Shown here one piece after another: positions 15,564 through 25,184 of a stretch of 64,000 bases of DNA. Source of the DNA: an uncultured Bacteroidaceae bacterium (GTDB lineage Bacteria > Bacteroidota > Bacteroidia > Bacteroidales > Bacteroidaceae); the NCBI GenBank assembly GCA_944320785.1, contig CALUIR010000003.1, positions 62,001 to 126,000 of the forward strand, in the 5' to 3' direction. Within the stretch, counting starts at the first letter, position 1, and every line of letters begins with the position of its first letter. The position numbers and the translations under genes are program-made. A model generated the notes under the pieces. The model worked only from the letters and a program-made list of their open reading frames with translations. It was not told the origin of the DNA and did not search any database.

Positions 15564-16517
15564 ATGAAGCGCATAAAAGGATTACTGCTGGCCGCCCTGC
15601 TGCTGGGCAGCGTGGCGGCAAAGGCCCAGTTTGACGTGGACTTCACGAACTATTGGGCGCTGAACGGCTACTACAATCCCGCTTACGCCGGACAGGTGGA
15701 CAAGCTGAACATCTACGGCACGTACAGCCTGCAGTTGGCAGGGTTCACGAACGCGCCCAAGACGATGTACTTCGGCGCCGACATGCCGGTGAAGTTCCTG
15801 AACCAGAAACACGGCGTGGGCGTGGGCTTCATGAACGAGACGATTGGCTTGCTGACCAACCAACGTTTCTTTGCGCAATATTCCTTCAAGCTGGACCTTT
15901 GGGGCGGCAAGCTGGGCATCGGCGTGCAACTGGGCGGGTTGAGTGTCGGCTTCAACCCCGATGATTTGGACCTCGGCGAAGGGGAGAACGCGGAGGACGA
16001 CCCGGCCTTCCCCTCGGCGGAAGCCAACGGGACGGCCTTTGATTTGGACTTGGGCCTGTTCTACTCCCACAAGCTTTTCTATGCGGGGCTGTCGGTGGCC
16101 CACCTCTTGGCGCCGAAAGTCCTGATAGGGGAAACCAATGAAATGAAAGTGGATCCCGTATATTATTTGACGGGCGGATGCAATATAAAAACGAAAAACC
16201 CGTTAATCTCAATACAACCGTCGGTGATGCTGCGGACAGACATGCTGATGTTCAAGGCAGACCTGACGGCCCGGTTCCTCTACACATGGAACGAGAAGGT
16301 GTACTACGCAGGGGTGTCGTACAGCCCTGCCAATTCCGTGGCCTTTCTCATCGGCATGCAGTTGATAAAGGGACTGGGAGTGGGCTATTCCTACAATATG
16401 TTCACGTCGAAAATCGGCGCGCTCAACGGCAGCCACGACATCTACGTGAACTATTCGATGGACATGAACTTTATGGGGAAGAGTAAAAACAAACATAAGA
16501 GTATACGCATATTATAA
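15564..16517 (+). CDS. porP: Type IX secretion system outer membrane protein PorP/SprF
   Basis: About 317 residues, starting at ATG 15564 (MKRIKGLLLAALLLGSVAAKAQ signal peptide). The PorP/SprF opening 'DFTNYWALNGYYNPAYAGQ' and repeated amphipathic strands show a beta barrel. PorP/SprF works with the GldK/GldN ring in type IX secretion and in anchoring surface proteins. Its stop overlaps the gldK start by 1 bp and it heads the porP-gldKLMN order known from Bacteroidota. Confidence 0.92.
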   Translation: MKRIKGLLLAALLLGSVAAKAQFDVDFTNYWALNGYYNPAYAGQVDKLNIYGTYSLQLAGFTNAPKTMYFGADMPVKFLNQKHGVGVGFMNETIGLLTNQRFFAQYSFKLDLWGGKLGIGVQLGGLSVGFNPDDLDLGEGENAEDDPAFPSAEANGTAFDLDLGLFYSHKLFYAGLSVAHLLAPKVLIGETNEMKVDPVYYLTGGCNIKTKNPLISIQPSVMLRTDMLMFKADLTARFLYTWNEKVYYAGVSYSPANSVAFLIGMQLIKGLGVGYSYNMFTSKIGALNGSHDIYVNYSMDMNFMGKSKNKHKSIRIL

Positions 16518-17941
16518 TGGATATGAAAAATTTGTTGTTAGCAGCCTGTGTGGCGATGGTGGCGGCGCTTTGCGGATGCATGGGGCCCACCGGCGCGGCT
16601 ACGGGCGGAGAACTGACCGGGGTCAGCGCGATGGCTTGGAACGAGCCTGCGCCGTATGGAATGGTTTTGATAAAGCGGGGATCCTTGAAAATCGGGCCGG
16701 AGAAGCCGGACAGCCTGTGGGGCATATCCGTGCCGACGAAGGAGATTTCGGTGGACGCCTTCTGGATGGACGAGACGGAAATCAGCAATTCCAAATACAA
16801 GCAGTTCGTGTATTGGGTGCGCGACTCCATCATCCGCGAACGTCTGGCCGACCCCGCCTATGGCGGCAACGAACTGTTCAAAATAGAGGAGGACGCGGAA
16901 GGCAACCCTATCCGCCCCTATTTGAACTGGAACCGCCCCATCCCTTGGAAGAAGGCCACGGAGGATGAACTGATGGCCATCGAAAGCGTGTTCAAGAACC
17001 ATCCGGTGGAAGGCTACAGGATGCTCGATGCCGACCAGATGAACTACCATTACAGCTACTTCGACCAGACGCAGGCTGCCTTGCGCAAGAACCGCCTGAA
17101 CCCTGCCGAACGCAACCTGAACACGGACATCCCGGTGGACATGGAGGAAGAAATCATCATATCGAAAGATACGGCTTACTTTGACGAGGACGGGCGGATT
17201 GTCAACGAAACCATCACGCGCCCCCTCTCCAGCCTGTTTGACTTCGAGAACAGCTACATCATCAACATTTATCCCGACACGACCTGTTGGGTGAACGACT
17301 TCCAGAATGCGTACAACGAACCTTACATGCGGATGTATTTCTCCCATCCGGGCTATAATGACTACCCGGTGGTAGGGGTCAGCTGGGAGCAGGCCAACGC
17401 CTTCTGCGCGTGGCGCACGATGTTCCTCATGCGGGGGCTGAAGGGCGCGGCAAGCTATGTGGAGCGTTACCGCCTGCCTTCAGAGGTGGAATGGGAATTT
17501 GCAGCCCGTGGCACGGAAGGCAACATTTACCCTTGGGAACAGGAGGAAACGAAGTCGGAGGACGGCTGCTTCTACGGGAACTTCAAGCCCGACAAAGGCG
17601 ATTATACCAAGGATGGCAACCTCATCACGACGCGGGTGGGCGCTTATTCCCCGAACTCCAACGGGCTGTATGACATGGGCGGCAATGTGGCCGAGTGGAC
17701 TTCCACGGTTTACACCGATGCAGGGGTGCTTTCCATGAATGACATAAATCCGGACCTGCGGTACAATGCGGCGAAGGAAGACCCGTACATGATGAAGAAA
17801 AAGACGGTGAGGGGCGGTTCCTGGAAGGACGTGGCCGCTTTCATCCGCTCGGATGCCCGCACGTATGAGTACCAGAACGTGGGGCGTTCTTACATCGGTT
17901 TCCGTTGTGTCAGGACACAGGTAGGATATAGTAGGAAATAA
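16517..17941 (+). CDS. gldK: Type IX secretion lipoprotein GldK/PorK
   Basis: A 474-residue lipoprotein (signal LLLAACVAMVAALCGC, Cys at the lipobox) with a formylglycine-generating-enzyme-like (SUMF1) fold, seen as 'VSVDAFWMDETEISNSKYKQF', 'YPVVGVSWEQANAFCAWR', 'RLPSEVEWEFAARGT' and 'GGNVAEWTS...GGSW'. GldK is not catalytic here but builds the periplasmic ring of the type IX system with GldN. It is followed by gldL after 15 bp. Confidence 0.95.
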   Translation: MDMKNLLLAACVAMVAALCGCMGPTGAATGGELTGVSAMAWNEPAPYGMVLIKRGSLKIGPEKPDSLWGISVPTKEISVDAFWMDETEISNSKYKQFVYWVRDSIIRERLADPAYGGNELFKIEEDAEGNPIRPYLNWNRPIPWKKATEDELMAIESVFKNHPVEGYRMLDADQMNYHYSYFDQTQAALRKNRLNPAERNLNTDIPVDMEEEIIISKDTAYFDEDGRIVNETITRPLSSLFDFENSYIINIYPDTTCWVNDFQNAYNEPYMRMYFSHPGYNDYPVVGVSWEQANAFCAWRTMFLMRGLKGAASYVERYRLPSEVEWEFAARGTEGNIYPWEQEETKSEDGCFYGNFKPDKGDYTKDGNLITTRVGAYSPNSNGLYDMGGNVAEWTSTVYTDAGVLSMNDINPDLRYNAAKEDPYMMKKKTVRGGSWKDVAAFIRSDARTYEYQNVGRSYIGFRCVRTQVGYSRK

Positions 17942-17956
17942 TAAAGATATAACGCT

Positions 17957-18931
17957 ATGGCAGACAAGAATAAGAAAAAAGGGCTGGCCCGGAAGATACA
18001 GGATTTCCTGGCGAGCTATCAGGGAAAGGTAATGCTGAATTATGCGTATAGCTGGGGCGCGTCTATCGTCATCCTGGGCGCATTGTTCAAGCTGACGCAC
18101 TTGCCGGGCGCCAACTTCATGCTTTTCGCGGGTATGGGCACGGAGGTGCTGGTGTTTTTCATCTCGGCTTTCGACCGTCCGTTCAAGACCTACAAATGGG
18201 AAAGCGTGTTCCCCAATATCAAGATTTCGGGCGCGGACTATGGGAAGAAGAAAGAAGAAGACTCCGTGCCGGAAGGGGATGCGGCGGCAGAAACGGTTGC
18301 CGGAGCCGGGGCAACGGGCATGGAAGCCGTGCTTCAGGCGCAGGGCGTGCCGGGACAACCGGGCGGCTTCCAAGGTGGCGGCATTAGCGGCCCCATCGTG
18401 ATTGGCGGCATGGGAGGCGGCAGTGCGGCTGCTTCTCAGGAAGAAGGCGCGGTGGCTTCCGCTCCGGCGGGCGTGGCGGCCGGCGGTTCGTCGGCGCCTG
18501 CATCGGGCGGCGCGGCAGTTCCCGGCGGCATGGTCGGCGGCGGGACGCAGGTCATTGCGGTGGCTCCTCCCGCACCGGCGGCTCCAGTCGTGCCAAGCGT
18601 GGAGGTCAGCGAAGAAATGGAAGAAGCCACCAAAGCTTACCTGGAACAGTTGAAAGAGATGACCGATGCCTTGAGCCGTTTCGTGGAGCAGACGCAGTCC
18701 ATGGGCAAGGACGCGGAACAAATCAACACGTTGAACAAGAACCTTACGGGCATCAATGCCATCTACGAGATACAGTTGCGCAGCATCAGCTCGCAGCTTT
18801 CCACCATCGATGAAATCAATGCGCAAAGCCGGAAGATGGCTTCACAGATTGATGAATTGAACAAGGTGTATGCCCGCATGCTCGAAGCCATGACGGTCAA
18901 CATGAAGGCCACAGGGGCTGCGAATGTTTAA
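17957..18931 (+). CDS. gldL: Type IX secretion inner membrane motor protein GldL/PorL
   Basis: A 324-residue protein. Two membrane helices lie near residues 27-75 (WGASIVILGALFKL and FMLFAGMGTEVLVFFISAF); with GldM it forms the proton-driven motor of the type IX system. A low-complexity Gly/Ala/Pro-rich linker (about residues 105-215) is followed by a helical coiled coil to the C-terminus. The long linker makes it longer than many homologues (about 210-260). It lies between gldK and gldM as expected. Confidence 0.94.
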   Translation: MADKNKKKGLARKIQDFLASYQGKVMLNYAYSWGASIVILGALFKLTHLPGANFMLFAGMGTEVLVFFISAFDRPFKTYKWESVFPNIKISGADYGKKKEEDSVPEGDAAAETVAGAGATGMEAVLQAQGVPGQPGGFQGGGISGPIVIGGMGGGSAAASQEEGAVASAPAGVAAGGSSAPASGGAAVPGGMVGGGTQVIAVAPPAPAAPVVPSVEVSEEMEEATKAYLEQLKEMTDALSRFVEQTQSMGKDAEQINTLNKNLTGINAIYEIQLRSISSQLSTIDEINAQSRKMASQIDELNKVYARMLEAMTVNMKATGAANV

Positions 18932-18961
18932 TGAATAAGGTATCTTAATTTAAGAAGGAAT

Positions 18962-20536
18962 ATGGCAGCAGCAAATGGACCGGAGACGCCAAGGCAGAAG
19001 ATGATAAACTTGATGTATATCGTCTTGATGGCGATGCTTGCTTTGAACGTTTCTTCGGATGTGCTTCAGGGGTTCTCGTTGGTGGACGAAAGCCTGAACC
19101 GCTCGACCTCCAACTCGACCACGCAGAACGAGTCGCTTTACGATGATTTCGACTTCTATATGGCGAAGAACCCGGAGAAAGTAAAGATGTGGTTCGACAA
19201 GGCGCAACATGTGAAGGCGATATCCGATTCCCTGTTTGATTTTGTCGATGAGTTGAAACTCCGTATCGTGCAGGAGGCCGACGGCGAGGATGCCGATATG
19301 AAGAACATCTCCAACAAAGAAGACCTTGAAGCGGCATCGTTCGTCATGCTTTCCCCACGCACCGGGCAAGGGCAGAGACTCTTTGAGGGCATCAACCATT
19401 ACAAGGAGGAGATATTGGGGATGATAACTGACACGGTGCAACGCCGCATCATCAGCAGCAACCTTAGCACGGAAGTGCCCCAACGGCCGACAACCTTGGG
19501 CAAGAACTGGCAGGAGTACATCTTCGAGAATACGCCGGTGGCGGCGGCTGTCACCCTGCTGACGAAGTTGCAGAACGACATCCGTTATGCCGAGGGCGAG
19601 GTGCTGCACACGCTGGCGAACAACATCGACGTGGGCGACTTGCGCGTCAACCAAGTCAATGCTTACGTGATACCGAACTCGCAGAACATCGTGCGGGGCG
19701 GGAAGTTCACGGCCGACATCATCTTGGCTGCCGTGGACTCCACGCAACGCCCCTCTATCTATATCGGCGACAAGAAATTGCTGGAGGAGCAGAACGGCCA
19801 TTATGAGGCCATCTGCAACACGACGGGGGAGTTCACTTTGTCAGGATATCTGGAACTGCCCCAAGGGGACGGCAGCATCCTGCGGCGCGACTTCTCGCAA
19901 CCATACACCGTGGTGGAACCTTCTGCCACGATTTCTGCCACGATGATGAATGTGCTTTATGCCGGTTATGACAACCCGGTGAGCATTTCTGTGCCGGGTG
20001 TGCCGGACCAGCAGATACAGGCTTCCATCACGAATGGCAACGGGACGCTGAAACGGGTGGCGGAAGGCTTTGTGGCACACCCGACGAAGGTGGGCGAAGA
20101 TGCCGTGATTACGGTGACGGCCAACTTGGAAGGGCGCAGCCAGGTGATGGGCGAATATGCCTTCCGTGTGCGCCGTTTGCCAGACCCCACGCCTTTCATT
20201 GAATATACGGACGACAAAGGCAACACGGAACGTTACCGGGGCGGCACTGGTTTCCCGAAAGCTTACTTGATGGGGACGGAAGGGATTGTGGCCGCGATTG
20301 ACGACGGCTTGCTGAACATCGGCTTTGAGGTGCTGGGCTTTGAGACCGTCTTCTTCGACAACATGGGCAATGCCGTGCCGGAGGTGTCGGACGGCAGCAA
20401 GTTTTCATCAAGGCAGCGCAACCTGTTCCGCCGCTTGTCCAGGGGCAAGCGTTTCTACATCTCCCGCGTGAGGGCGATAGGCCCTGACGGGGTGGAACGC
20501 CTGTTACCCACATCGCTTGAAGTAATTGTAAATTAA
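18962..20536 (+). CDS. gldM: Type IX secretion motor/periplasmic protein GldM/PorM
   Basis: A 524-residue protein with one N-terminal membrane helix (INLMYIVLMAMLALNVSSDVL, with the family's ETPRQKMINLMY before it), a helical D1 domain and several beta-sandwich periplasmic domains. Its glutamate/arginine-bearing helix pairs with GldL, and the periplasmic rod reaches the GldK/GldN ring. Length is typical (about 515). Confidence 0.95.
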   Translation: MAAANGPETPRQKMINLMYIVLMAMLALNVSSDVLQGFSLVDESLNRSTSNSTTQNESLYDDFDFYMAKNPEKVKMWFDKAQHVKAISDSLFDFVDELKLRIVQEADGEDADMKNISNKEDLEAASFVMLSPRTGQGQRLFEGINHYKEEILGMITDTVQRRIISSNLSTEVPQRPTTLGKNWQEYIFENTPVAAAVTLLTKLQNDIRYAEGEVLHTLANNIDVGDLRVNQVNAYVIPNSQNIVRGGKFTADIILAAVDSTQRPSIYIGDKKLLEEQNGHYEAICNTTGEFTLSGYLELPQGDGSILRRDFSQPYTVVEPSATISATMMNVLYAGYDNPVSISVPGVPDQQIQASITNGNGTLKRVAEGFVAHPTKVGEDAVITVTANLEGRSQVMGEYAFRVRRLPDPTPFIEYTDDKGNTERYRGGTGFPKAYLMGTEGIVAAIDDGLLNIGFEVLGFETVFFDNMGNAVPEVSDGSKFSSRQRNLFRRLSRGKRFYISRVRAIGPDGVERLLPTSLEVIVN

Positions 20537-20549
20537 AACATACAGATAT

Positions 20550-21677
20550 ATGAGACATGCTATTTCCATATGGGTTTTCCTTTGCGCGTTGCTGGCAGTG
20601 CAGCAATTGCAGGCGCAACCCCCTTTGCGGAGGGCAGAGCAGGAAAAGAAGAAGGAGGCCGCCGTGCCGGAACTATCGGTTCGTGCCAAAGCGCAATACA
20701 CCGGGCAGGTGGCCATGCCGGAGGAATTGATTTGGAAGCGGGAAATCTACCGCACGCTGGACTTGAACGAGGCCAAGAACTCTCCTTTGTACTACCCGGT
20801 GGAGTCGTTGGGCGACCGCATGAACCTGTTCACCTACCTGTTCCGCCTGCTGGCTGAAGGCAAGATACCCGCCTATGAATACCGTCTGGACGGCACGGAG
20901 GTGTTCACCGAGGAAAGCAAGATGAACTTCCGCGACATGCTCGACCGTTTCCATATCTACTACGAGAAGGTGGTGGAAGGCAAGGACACTTTGCTGCGCA
21001 TTGACAACAGCGACATCCCGTCGTCGGAGGTGCTGAGCTTCTTCATCAAGGAGAACTGGTATTTCGACCAACGGTCGTCCACCATGAATGCCAAGGTAAC
21101 GGCCATCTGCCCGGTGCTTCACAGGGCGGGAGATTTCTCGATGGACATCGTGAAGTCGCCGATGTTCTGGCTGGACTACAACGACCTGGCGCCTTACCTG
21201 ACGCGCTTGCCCGTCATGACCAGTGACCTGAACAACACGTCGAACCTGAATGCCGACGACTACTTTGTGTCGCGCATGTACAAGGGCGACATTTACAAGA
21301 CCACCAACATGCTGGGGCGCACCTTGAGCCAGTATTGCCCCACGGACAGCGCGATGCAGGCAGAGCAGGCGCGCATCGAAGGGCAACTGAAAGCGTTCGA
21401 CGACAACCTGTGGGACTCCACCCGTGGCTTGGCGGCAGAGGGACTGGCGGCCGAAGCACCTGCCGACACGGCATTGGCTGTGGCGGAAGGGAAGGAGGAG
21501 GCGAAAGTGGTTTCCGTGCGGCGGAACTCGAAGAAAGTGGGGCGTGACCGCGCGGAAGAAGCCGGCGAGGCCAAGGCCGCTCCTGCCCCGAAGCGCGAAA
21601 AGGCCTCGAAGAAAGACAACGATGCCCCCAAGGCCAAGGCTGCGCCGCGCGTGTCGGTGCGCCGCGAAAGGCATTGA
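20550..21677 (+). CDS. gldN: Type IX secretion periplasmic protein GldN/PorN
   Basis: A 375-residue secreted protein with a signal peptide (ISIWVFLCALLAVQQLQAQ). The GldN core follows, with 'WKREIYRTLDLNEAKNSPLYYPVE', 'NLFTYLFRLLAEGKIPAYEYRLDGTEVFT' and 'FFIKENWYFDQRSSTMNAKVTAICPVL'. After the family core (about residue 285) there is an Ala/Lys/Glu-rich tail of ~85 residues that looks disordered. It completes the porP-gldKLMN operon; a 19-bp hairpin follows 25 bp after the stop. Confidence 0.94.
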   Translation: MRHAISIWVFLCALLAVQQLQAQPPLRRAEQEKKKEAAVPELSVRAKAQYTGQVAMPEELIWKREIYRTLDLNEAKNSPLYYPVESLGDRMNLFTYLFRLLAEGKIPAYEYRLDGTEVFTEESKMNFRDMLDRFHIYYEKVVEGKDTLLRIDNSDIPSSEVLSFFIKENWYFDQRSSTMNAKVTAICPVLHRAGDFSMDIVKSPMFWLDYNDLAPYLTRLPVMTSDLNNTSNLNADDYFVSRMYKGDIYKTTNMLGRTLSQYCPTDSAMQAEQARIEGQLKAFDDNLWDSTRGLAAEGLAAEAPADTALAVAEGKEEAKVVSVRRNSKKVGRDRAEEAGEAKAAPAPKREKASKKDNDAPKAKAAPRVSVRRERH

Positions 21678-21702
21678 CCCCATCGTCAGGGGCATGATGG
21701 TT

Positions 21703-21751
21703 GGCAGGAGCCGTACCCGCGTGCATAGGATGCGCGGGTGCGGCTCCTGCC
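21703..21751 (+). terminator. Long GC hairpin after the type IX operon
   Basis: A 19-bp stem (21703-21721 with 21733-21751, one T-G pair) with an 11-base loop. No U-tract follows, so it may protect the mRNA 3' end or terminate with Rho rather than act as a simple intrinsic terminator. Confidence 0.6.
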
Positions 21752-21864
21752 GCAAATGGGGGCATTGTGAAACGAATGTGCTATAAATTGGGCGGATTGT
21801 GCTTTTTTTATCGCAGGATGTTGCCGTAATTTGCAGCATTGTTAATCATTATCTGGAGAGAAAG

Positions 21865-23355
21865 ATGCAAATGACGGAACTGTTTTCTTTATGCAAATGG
21901 AGGCGCATGCTGCGTGGCGGCATGCTGGCTGCCTCCCTCTTGTGGGCCGCAGGGGCATGGCCGCAAGGGGAGGTGGGTTTGGTGTTGCCCGGTGATTATC
22001 CCGATCCCTCGGTGTTGCGCGATGGCGATGACTATTACATGACCCATTCCTCGTTCAATTATGTGCCGGGGCTGTTGGTATGGCATTCCAAGGATTTGCG
22101 CCATTGGGAGCCGGTGTGCCATGCCTTGACGGAGTACCACGGGCCGGTGTGGGCGCCTGATTTGGTGAAGCATGGCGGTACCTATTACATATATTACCCG
22201 GCGGGCGGCACGAACTGGGTGGTTTGGGCCAAGGACATCAAGGGGCCGTGGAGCCGGCCGGTGGACCTGAAGCTGGGCGGCATCGACCCAGGGCATGTGG
22301 CGGACGAGGAGGGCAACCGCTACCTCTACGTGGACAACGGCCAGGTGGTGCGCCTGTCGCCCGACGGCCTTTCCACCTTGGGCGGGAAGCGGAAGGTGTA
22401 CGACGGGTGGGCGTATCCCTCCGACTGGCAGACGGAATGCTTCTGCCTGGAGGCGCCCAAGCTGATGCGGCGCGGGGAGTATTACTACCTGACCTCTGCG
22501 CAGGGCGGCACGGCAGGGCCTGCCACCAGCCACATGGTGGTTTCCGCCCGCTCGAAGGACGTGTGCGGCCCGTGGGAGAACTCGCCTTGCAACCCTGTGG
22601 TGCATACTTGGAGCGCCGATGAACCGTGGTGGTCCAAAGGGCATGGCACGCTGGCGGAGGGTCTCGATGGCCGTTGGTGGATGTTCTGCCACGGCTATGC
22701 GAAGGGCTTCCACACCTTGGGGCGCTCCACGCTGATGACGGCAGTGGAGTGGACGGATGACGGGTGGTTCCGTGTGGACGGGGACGCGGATGTCCCCGGA
22801 ACCTCGTTTAACTTGCCATTGTCCGATGAGTTTGAAGACGATACCTTGGGTATGCAGTGGGCATTCTGGGAGGAATATGCGCCGCAGGCGCTGCACTTTG
22901 AGGACGGCGTGCTGTGGGTGGACGGCAAGGGGACGGGTGCGGCCGATGGGCGGCTGCTGCTGGTGAACCCCGGCGATCGTAGCTACGAGGTGCAGGCCGA
23001 GGTGCATCCGGGCAGCGGCAATGCGGCGGGCCTGCTCCTGTTCTACGACGGCGGGGCGTATGCCGGGGTGGTGTGCGATGGCCGCGCCTGGCGGGTGTAT
23101 GGCGGCGCAAAGGAGGTGCGGGAGTTGGAATGCGCGCCGGCGCGGAAGTTCCACGCGCGCATCCGCAACGTGGAAAACCGCATTGACATCGCCGTCAGCT
23201 GCGACGGGCGGGACTGGATGACGTTGGCCGAAGGCATGGACGTCTCCGCCCTGAACCACAACCGCTGCGGCGGCTTCCTCTCCCTGCGCCCCGCGTTGCT
23301 CTCGGCAGGCGGCGGGCGGGCAGGCTTCGGCTGCTTCCGCTACCGCCCGCTGTGA
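21865..23355 (+). CDS. Glycoside hydrolase family 43 (beta-xylosidase/arabinofuranosidase type)
   Basis: A 496-residue secreted enzyme starting at ATG 21865 (GGAGAG 10 bp upstream). After a signal peptide the five-bladed propeller begins with 'GDYPDPSVLRDGDDYYMTHSSF' (catalytic base Asp in PDPS), continues through 'HGPVWAPDLVKHGGTYYIYY' and 'GGIDPGHVADEEGNRYLY' and has the acid Glu in 'ECFCLEAPKL'. A C-terminal concanavalin-like sandwich (from about residue 310, 'LPLSDEFEDDTLGMQWAFWEE') matches the xylosidase C-terminal domain. Likely substrates are xylan or arabinoxylan oligosaccharides; the exact specificity is uncertain. Confidence 0.9.
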   Translation: MQMTELFSLCKWRRMLRGGMLAASLLWAAGAWPQGEVGLVLPGDYPDPSVLRDGDDYYMTHSSFNYVPGLLVWHSKDLRHWEPVCHALTEYHGPVWAPDLVKHGGTYYIYYPAGGTNWVVWAKDIKGPWSRPVDLKLGGIDPGHVADEEGNRYLYVDNGQVVRLSPDGLSTLGGKRKVYDGWAYPSDWQTECFCLEAPKLMRRGEYYYLTSAQGGTAGPATSHMVVSARSKDVCGPWENSPCNPVVHTWSADEPWWSKGHGTLAEGLDGRWWMFCHGYAKGFHTLGRSTLMTAVEWTDDGWFRVDGDADVPGTSFNLPLSDEFEDDTLGMQWAFWEEYAPQALHFEDGVLWVDGKGTGAADGRLLLVNPGDRSYEVQAEVHPGSGNAAGLLLFYDGGAYAGVVCDGRAWRVYGGAKEVRELECAPARKFHARIRNVENRIDIAVSCDGRDWMTLAEGMDVSALNHNRCGGFLSLRPALLSAGGGRAGFGCFRYRPL

Positions 23356-23798
23356 AGATGCCTTTCGCCAGCCCTTCGCCTCCGTATGTACGGGTTCTTT
23401 ACCATGCGCGTGAGGGCGGGGCGATGATGTGCGACACGGCGTTGCCATGGTGCGCAAGGCGAGGGGCAGATGACACGCAAGATGAACCCTTCATGACGCG
23501 CATCATGGGACGTTGCTGTTGCGCTTCAGCAAGGGGTGCTGTCGCGCATCATGATTCTACCCCCTCCACAATCGCTTGTGGGGCATGTTTTGCTGGGGCG
23601 GAACAAGCCGGAAGGCAAGGCGGCGGGAGCCTCTTCCCTATCCTTCGGCAGGGAGGAAAGGTGCGGCAGTCGGCAGTTGGCCGGGTGTTGTGATGTAAGG
23701 GATTATTGTCGCTCGGGAAGGATGGAAAGGAACACGGGCGGAAAGGGGCGCACTGCATCTCCCTCCGCCCGTGCGGCTTATTTTGGGATGAAGGAGCG
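23356..23798. other. Gap between convergent genes, with one strong hairpin
   Basis: No gene is convincing in these 443 bases. A 10-bp stem (23733-23742 with 23764-23773, CACGGGCGGA and its complement) lies 26 bp from the end of the leftward lipoprotein gene and may terminate transcription from either side. CGCGCATCATG occurs twice (near 23498 and 23553) in a near-palindromic setting of unknown meaning. Confidence 0.5.
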
Positions 23799-25184
23799 TC
23801 AGGGCGCCACCTTCTTGGGGCGCACCATCAACTGGTGGCGGGCGGTGTAGAACCTTGTCATCTCCACATCGAGTGCGGGCAAGGCCAAATACCAAGGATA
23901 GCCATCGGCAATGTTGTCGTAACGTTGGCATGACATGTAGTAGCCCTGCCCGGTGCTGTAGATGCTGCCGTCGCGGGCATCGTAATAGCCGCCGAAGGGG
24001 AGGAAGATGCCTTGGCTCTGCTCCACGATGGCGGTGCGGGCATAGACGGCGGTGCCCGACGTGATGCGCCTGCCGTCTTGTGCGGGCCATAGCAGCGTGC
24101 CTTCCACCGGGCCGCCCTCGGCATCCTCCAATATCACGTGCTGGGAAGAAGCCGATGCCGTCAAGGCTCTTAATTCGTCCAAGTTGGGCGTGGCCCACGG
24201 GTAGCCTAATCCGGCGGTGGCGGCATCCATGGCCGGGTCGCCCCCGAAGTAGGTCTTGTTGTCATCAAAGTTGTAGTGCGTGCCGGCGTAGAGCATCGGC
24301 GCGGGGTCGCCCCACGAGAAGTACTCGTTCTGTTGGCCGTCCACTTGCCCCCGGAAGGTGTGCCACGGCTGCGGAGCGATGCGCCACGTGCCGCTGGTGT
24401 ATTGCAGGTTGCCCTTCGCCCAGTCCACGCCGCATAGCCGCACGTGGTCGTCGGCCACGGCGTTGTCCGTGTAGGCCGTCTCCGGTTCAGAGATGCTCCA
24501 TCCGGCATAGGTGTCGTCCGTGGCCGCGCCCATCTCGTTGCGGATTTCCACTTGCAGGGTGGATGCGCCGGACGTGAGGCGGCTGAGGTCGAACCCGGCG
24601 GTCACCACGCCGTCGCCCAAGGCGGCTTCGGCCTCCAGGTTGCCGAGCCTCACGGTGGCGGCGGTGGCGGGCAGCGAAGCGTCGGCCACGGTGTAGGGGA
24701 TGGTGACGGCGATGCGGCCCATGGACGGCATCTCTATCCGGCATTGCTCCATGTCGGGGATGGGCGCGAAGTCGGCTTTTGCATGGTAGGCGTAATAGTT
24801 GTAGTTGCCGGTGAACCGCCCTTCTGGCGTGTCGATGTAGGGGCGGATGTCGTAGCCGCTGCCGCCTACATCATCGCTGTACGCCAGCCCGGTGAGGGTG
24901 GCGGTGACGGTGCCGTTGGCGTATTCGCCCGGCTGTGCCAGCCAGTCTTGCCCTGTGATGTGGTAGATGAATCCGGCTTCCAGCACCTCTGGCTCGCCTG
25001 CCACGGCCTCTATCGTGGCTTGAAGGGTGAGCGTGTAGCTGTCGGGCAAGGCTTGCAGGCCGGTTTCCTGCACGTCGGACGGGAACCGGGCGATGAAGCC
25101 GTAATGTTCATCGTAGTCGGCGCAGCTTCCTGCCAAGAGGAGGAGGGAGAACGCCGCCATGCAGTAAGTTGTCTTTGCTTTCAT
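23799..25184 (-). CDS. Large Bacteroidota lipoprotein, function unknown
   Basis: A 461-residue lipoprotein (signal MKAKTTYCMAAFSLLLLAGSC, Cys followed by ADYDE). The N-terminal two thirds is made of beta-sandwich-like segments (Thr/Ala-rich, alternating). From about residue 240 it resembles the domain of Fibrobacter/Bacteroidota surface lipoproteins ('VRLCGVDWAKGNLQY...FSWGD...YPWATPNLDEL...GIFLPFGGYYD'). It is the last gene of a leftward four-gene operon and overlaps the stop of the PEGA protein by 4 bp. A structural or adhesive surface role is inferred. Confidence 0.75.
   Translation of the reverse strand: MKAKTTYCMAAFSLLLLAGSCADYDEHYGFIARFPSDVQETGLQALPDSYTLTLQATIEAVAGEPEVLEAGFIYHITGQDWLAQPGEYANGTVTATLTGLAYSDDVGGSGYDIRPYIDTPEGRFTGNYNYYAYHAKADFAPIPDMEQCRIEMPSMGRIAVTIPYTVADASLPATAATVRLGNLEAEAALGDGVVTAGFDLSRLTSGASTLQVEIRNEMGAATDDTYAGWSISEPETAYTDNAVADDHVRLCGVDWAKGNLQYTSGTWRIAPQPWHTFRGQVDGQQNEYFSWGDPAPMLYAGTHYNFDDNKTYFGGDPAMDAATAGLGYPWATPNLDELRALTASASSQHVILEDAEGGPVEGTLLWPAQDGRRITSGTAVYARTAIVEQSQGIFLPFGGYYDARDGSIYSTGQGYYMSCQRYDNIADGYPWYLALPALDVEMTRFYTARHQLMVRPKKVAP

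Noticed and set aside
23356..23798. Short plus-strand frames after the GH43 gene
   Set aside because: Compositionally odd, no start site and no family resemblance; the stretch looks like a terminator region between convergent genes.
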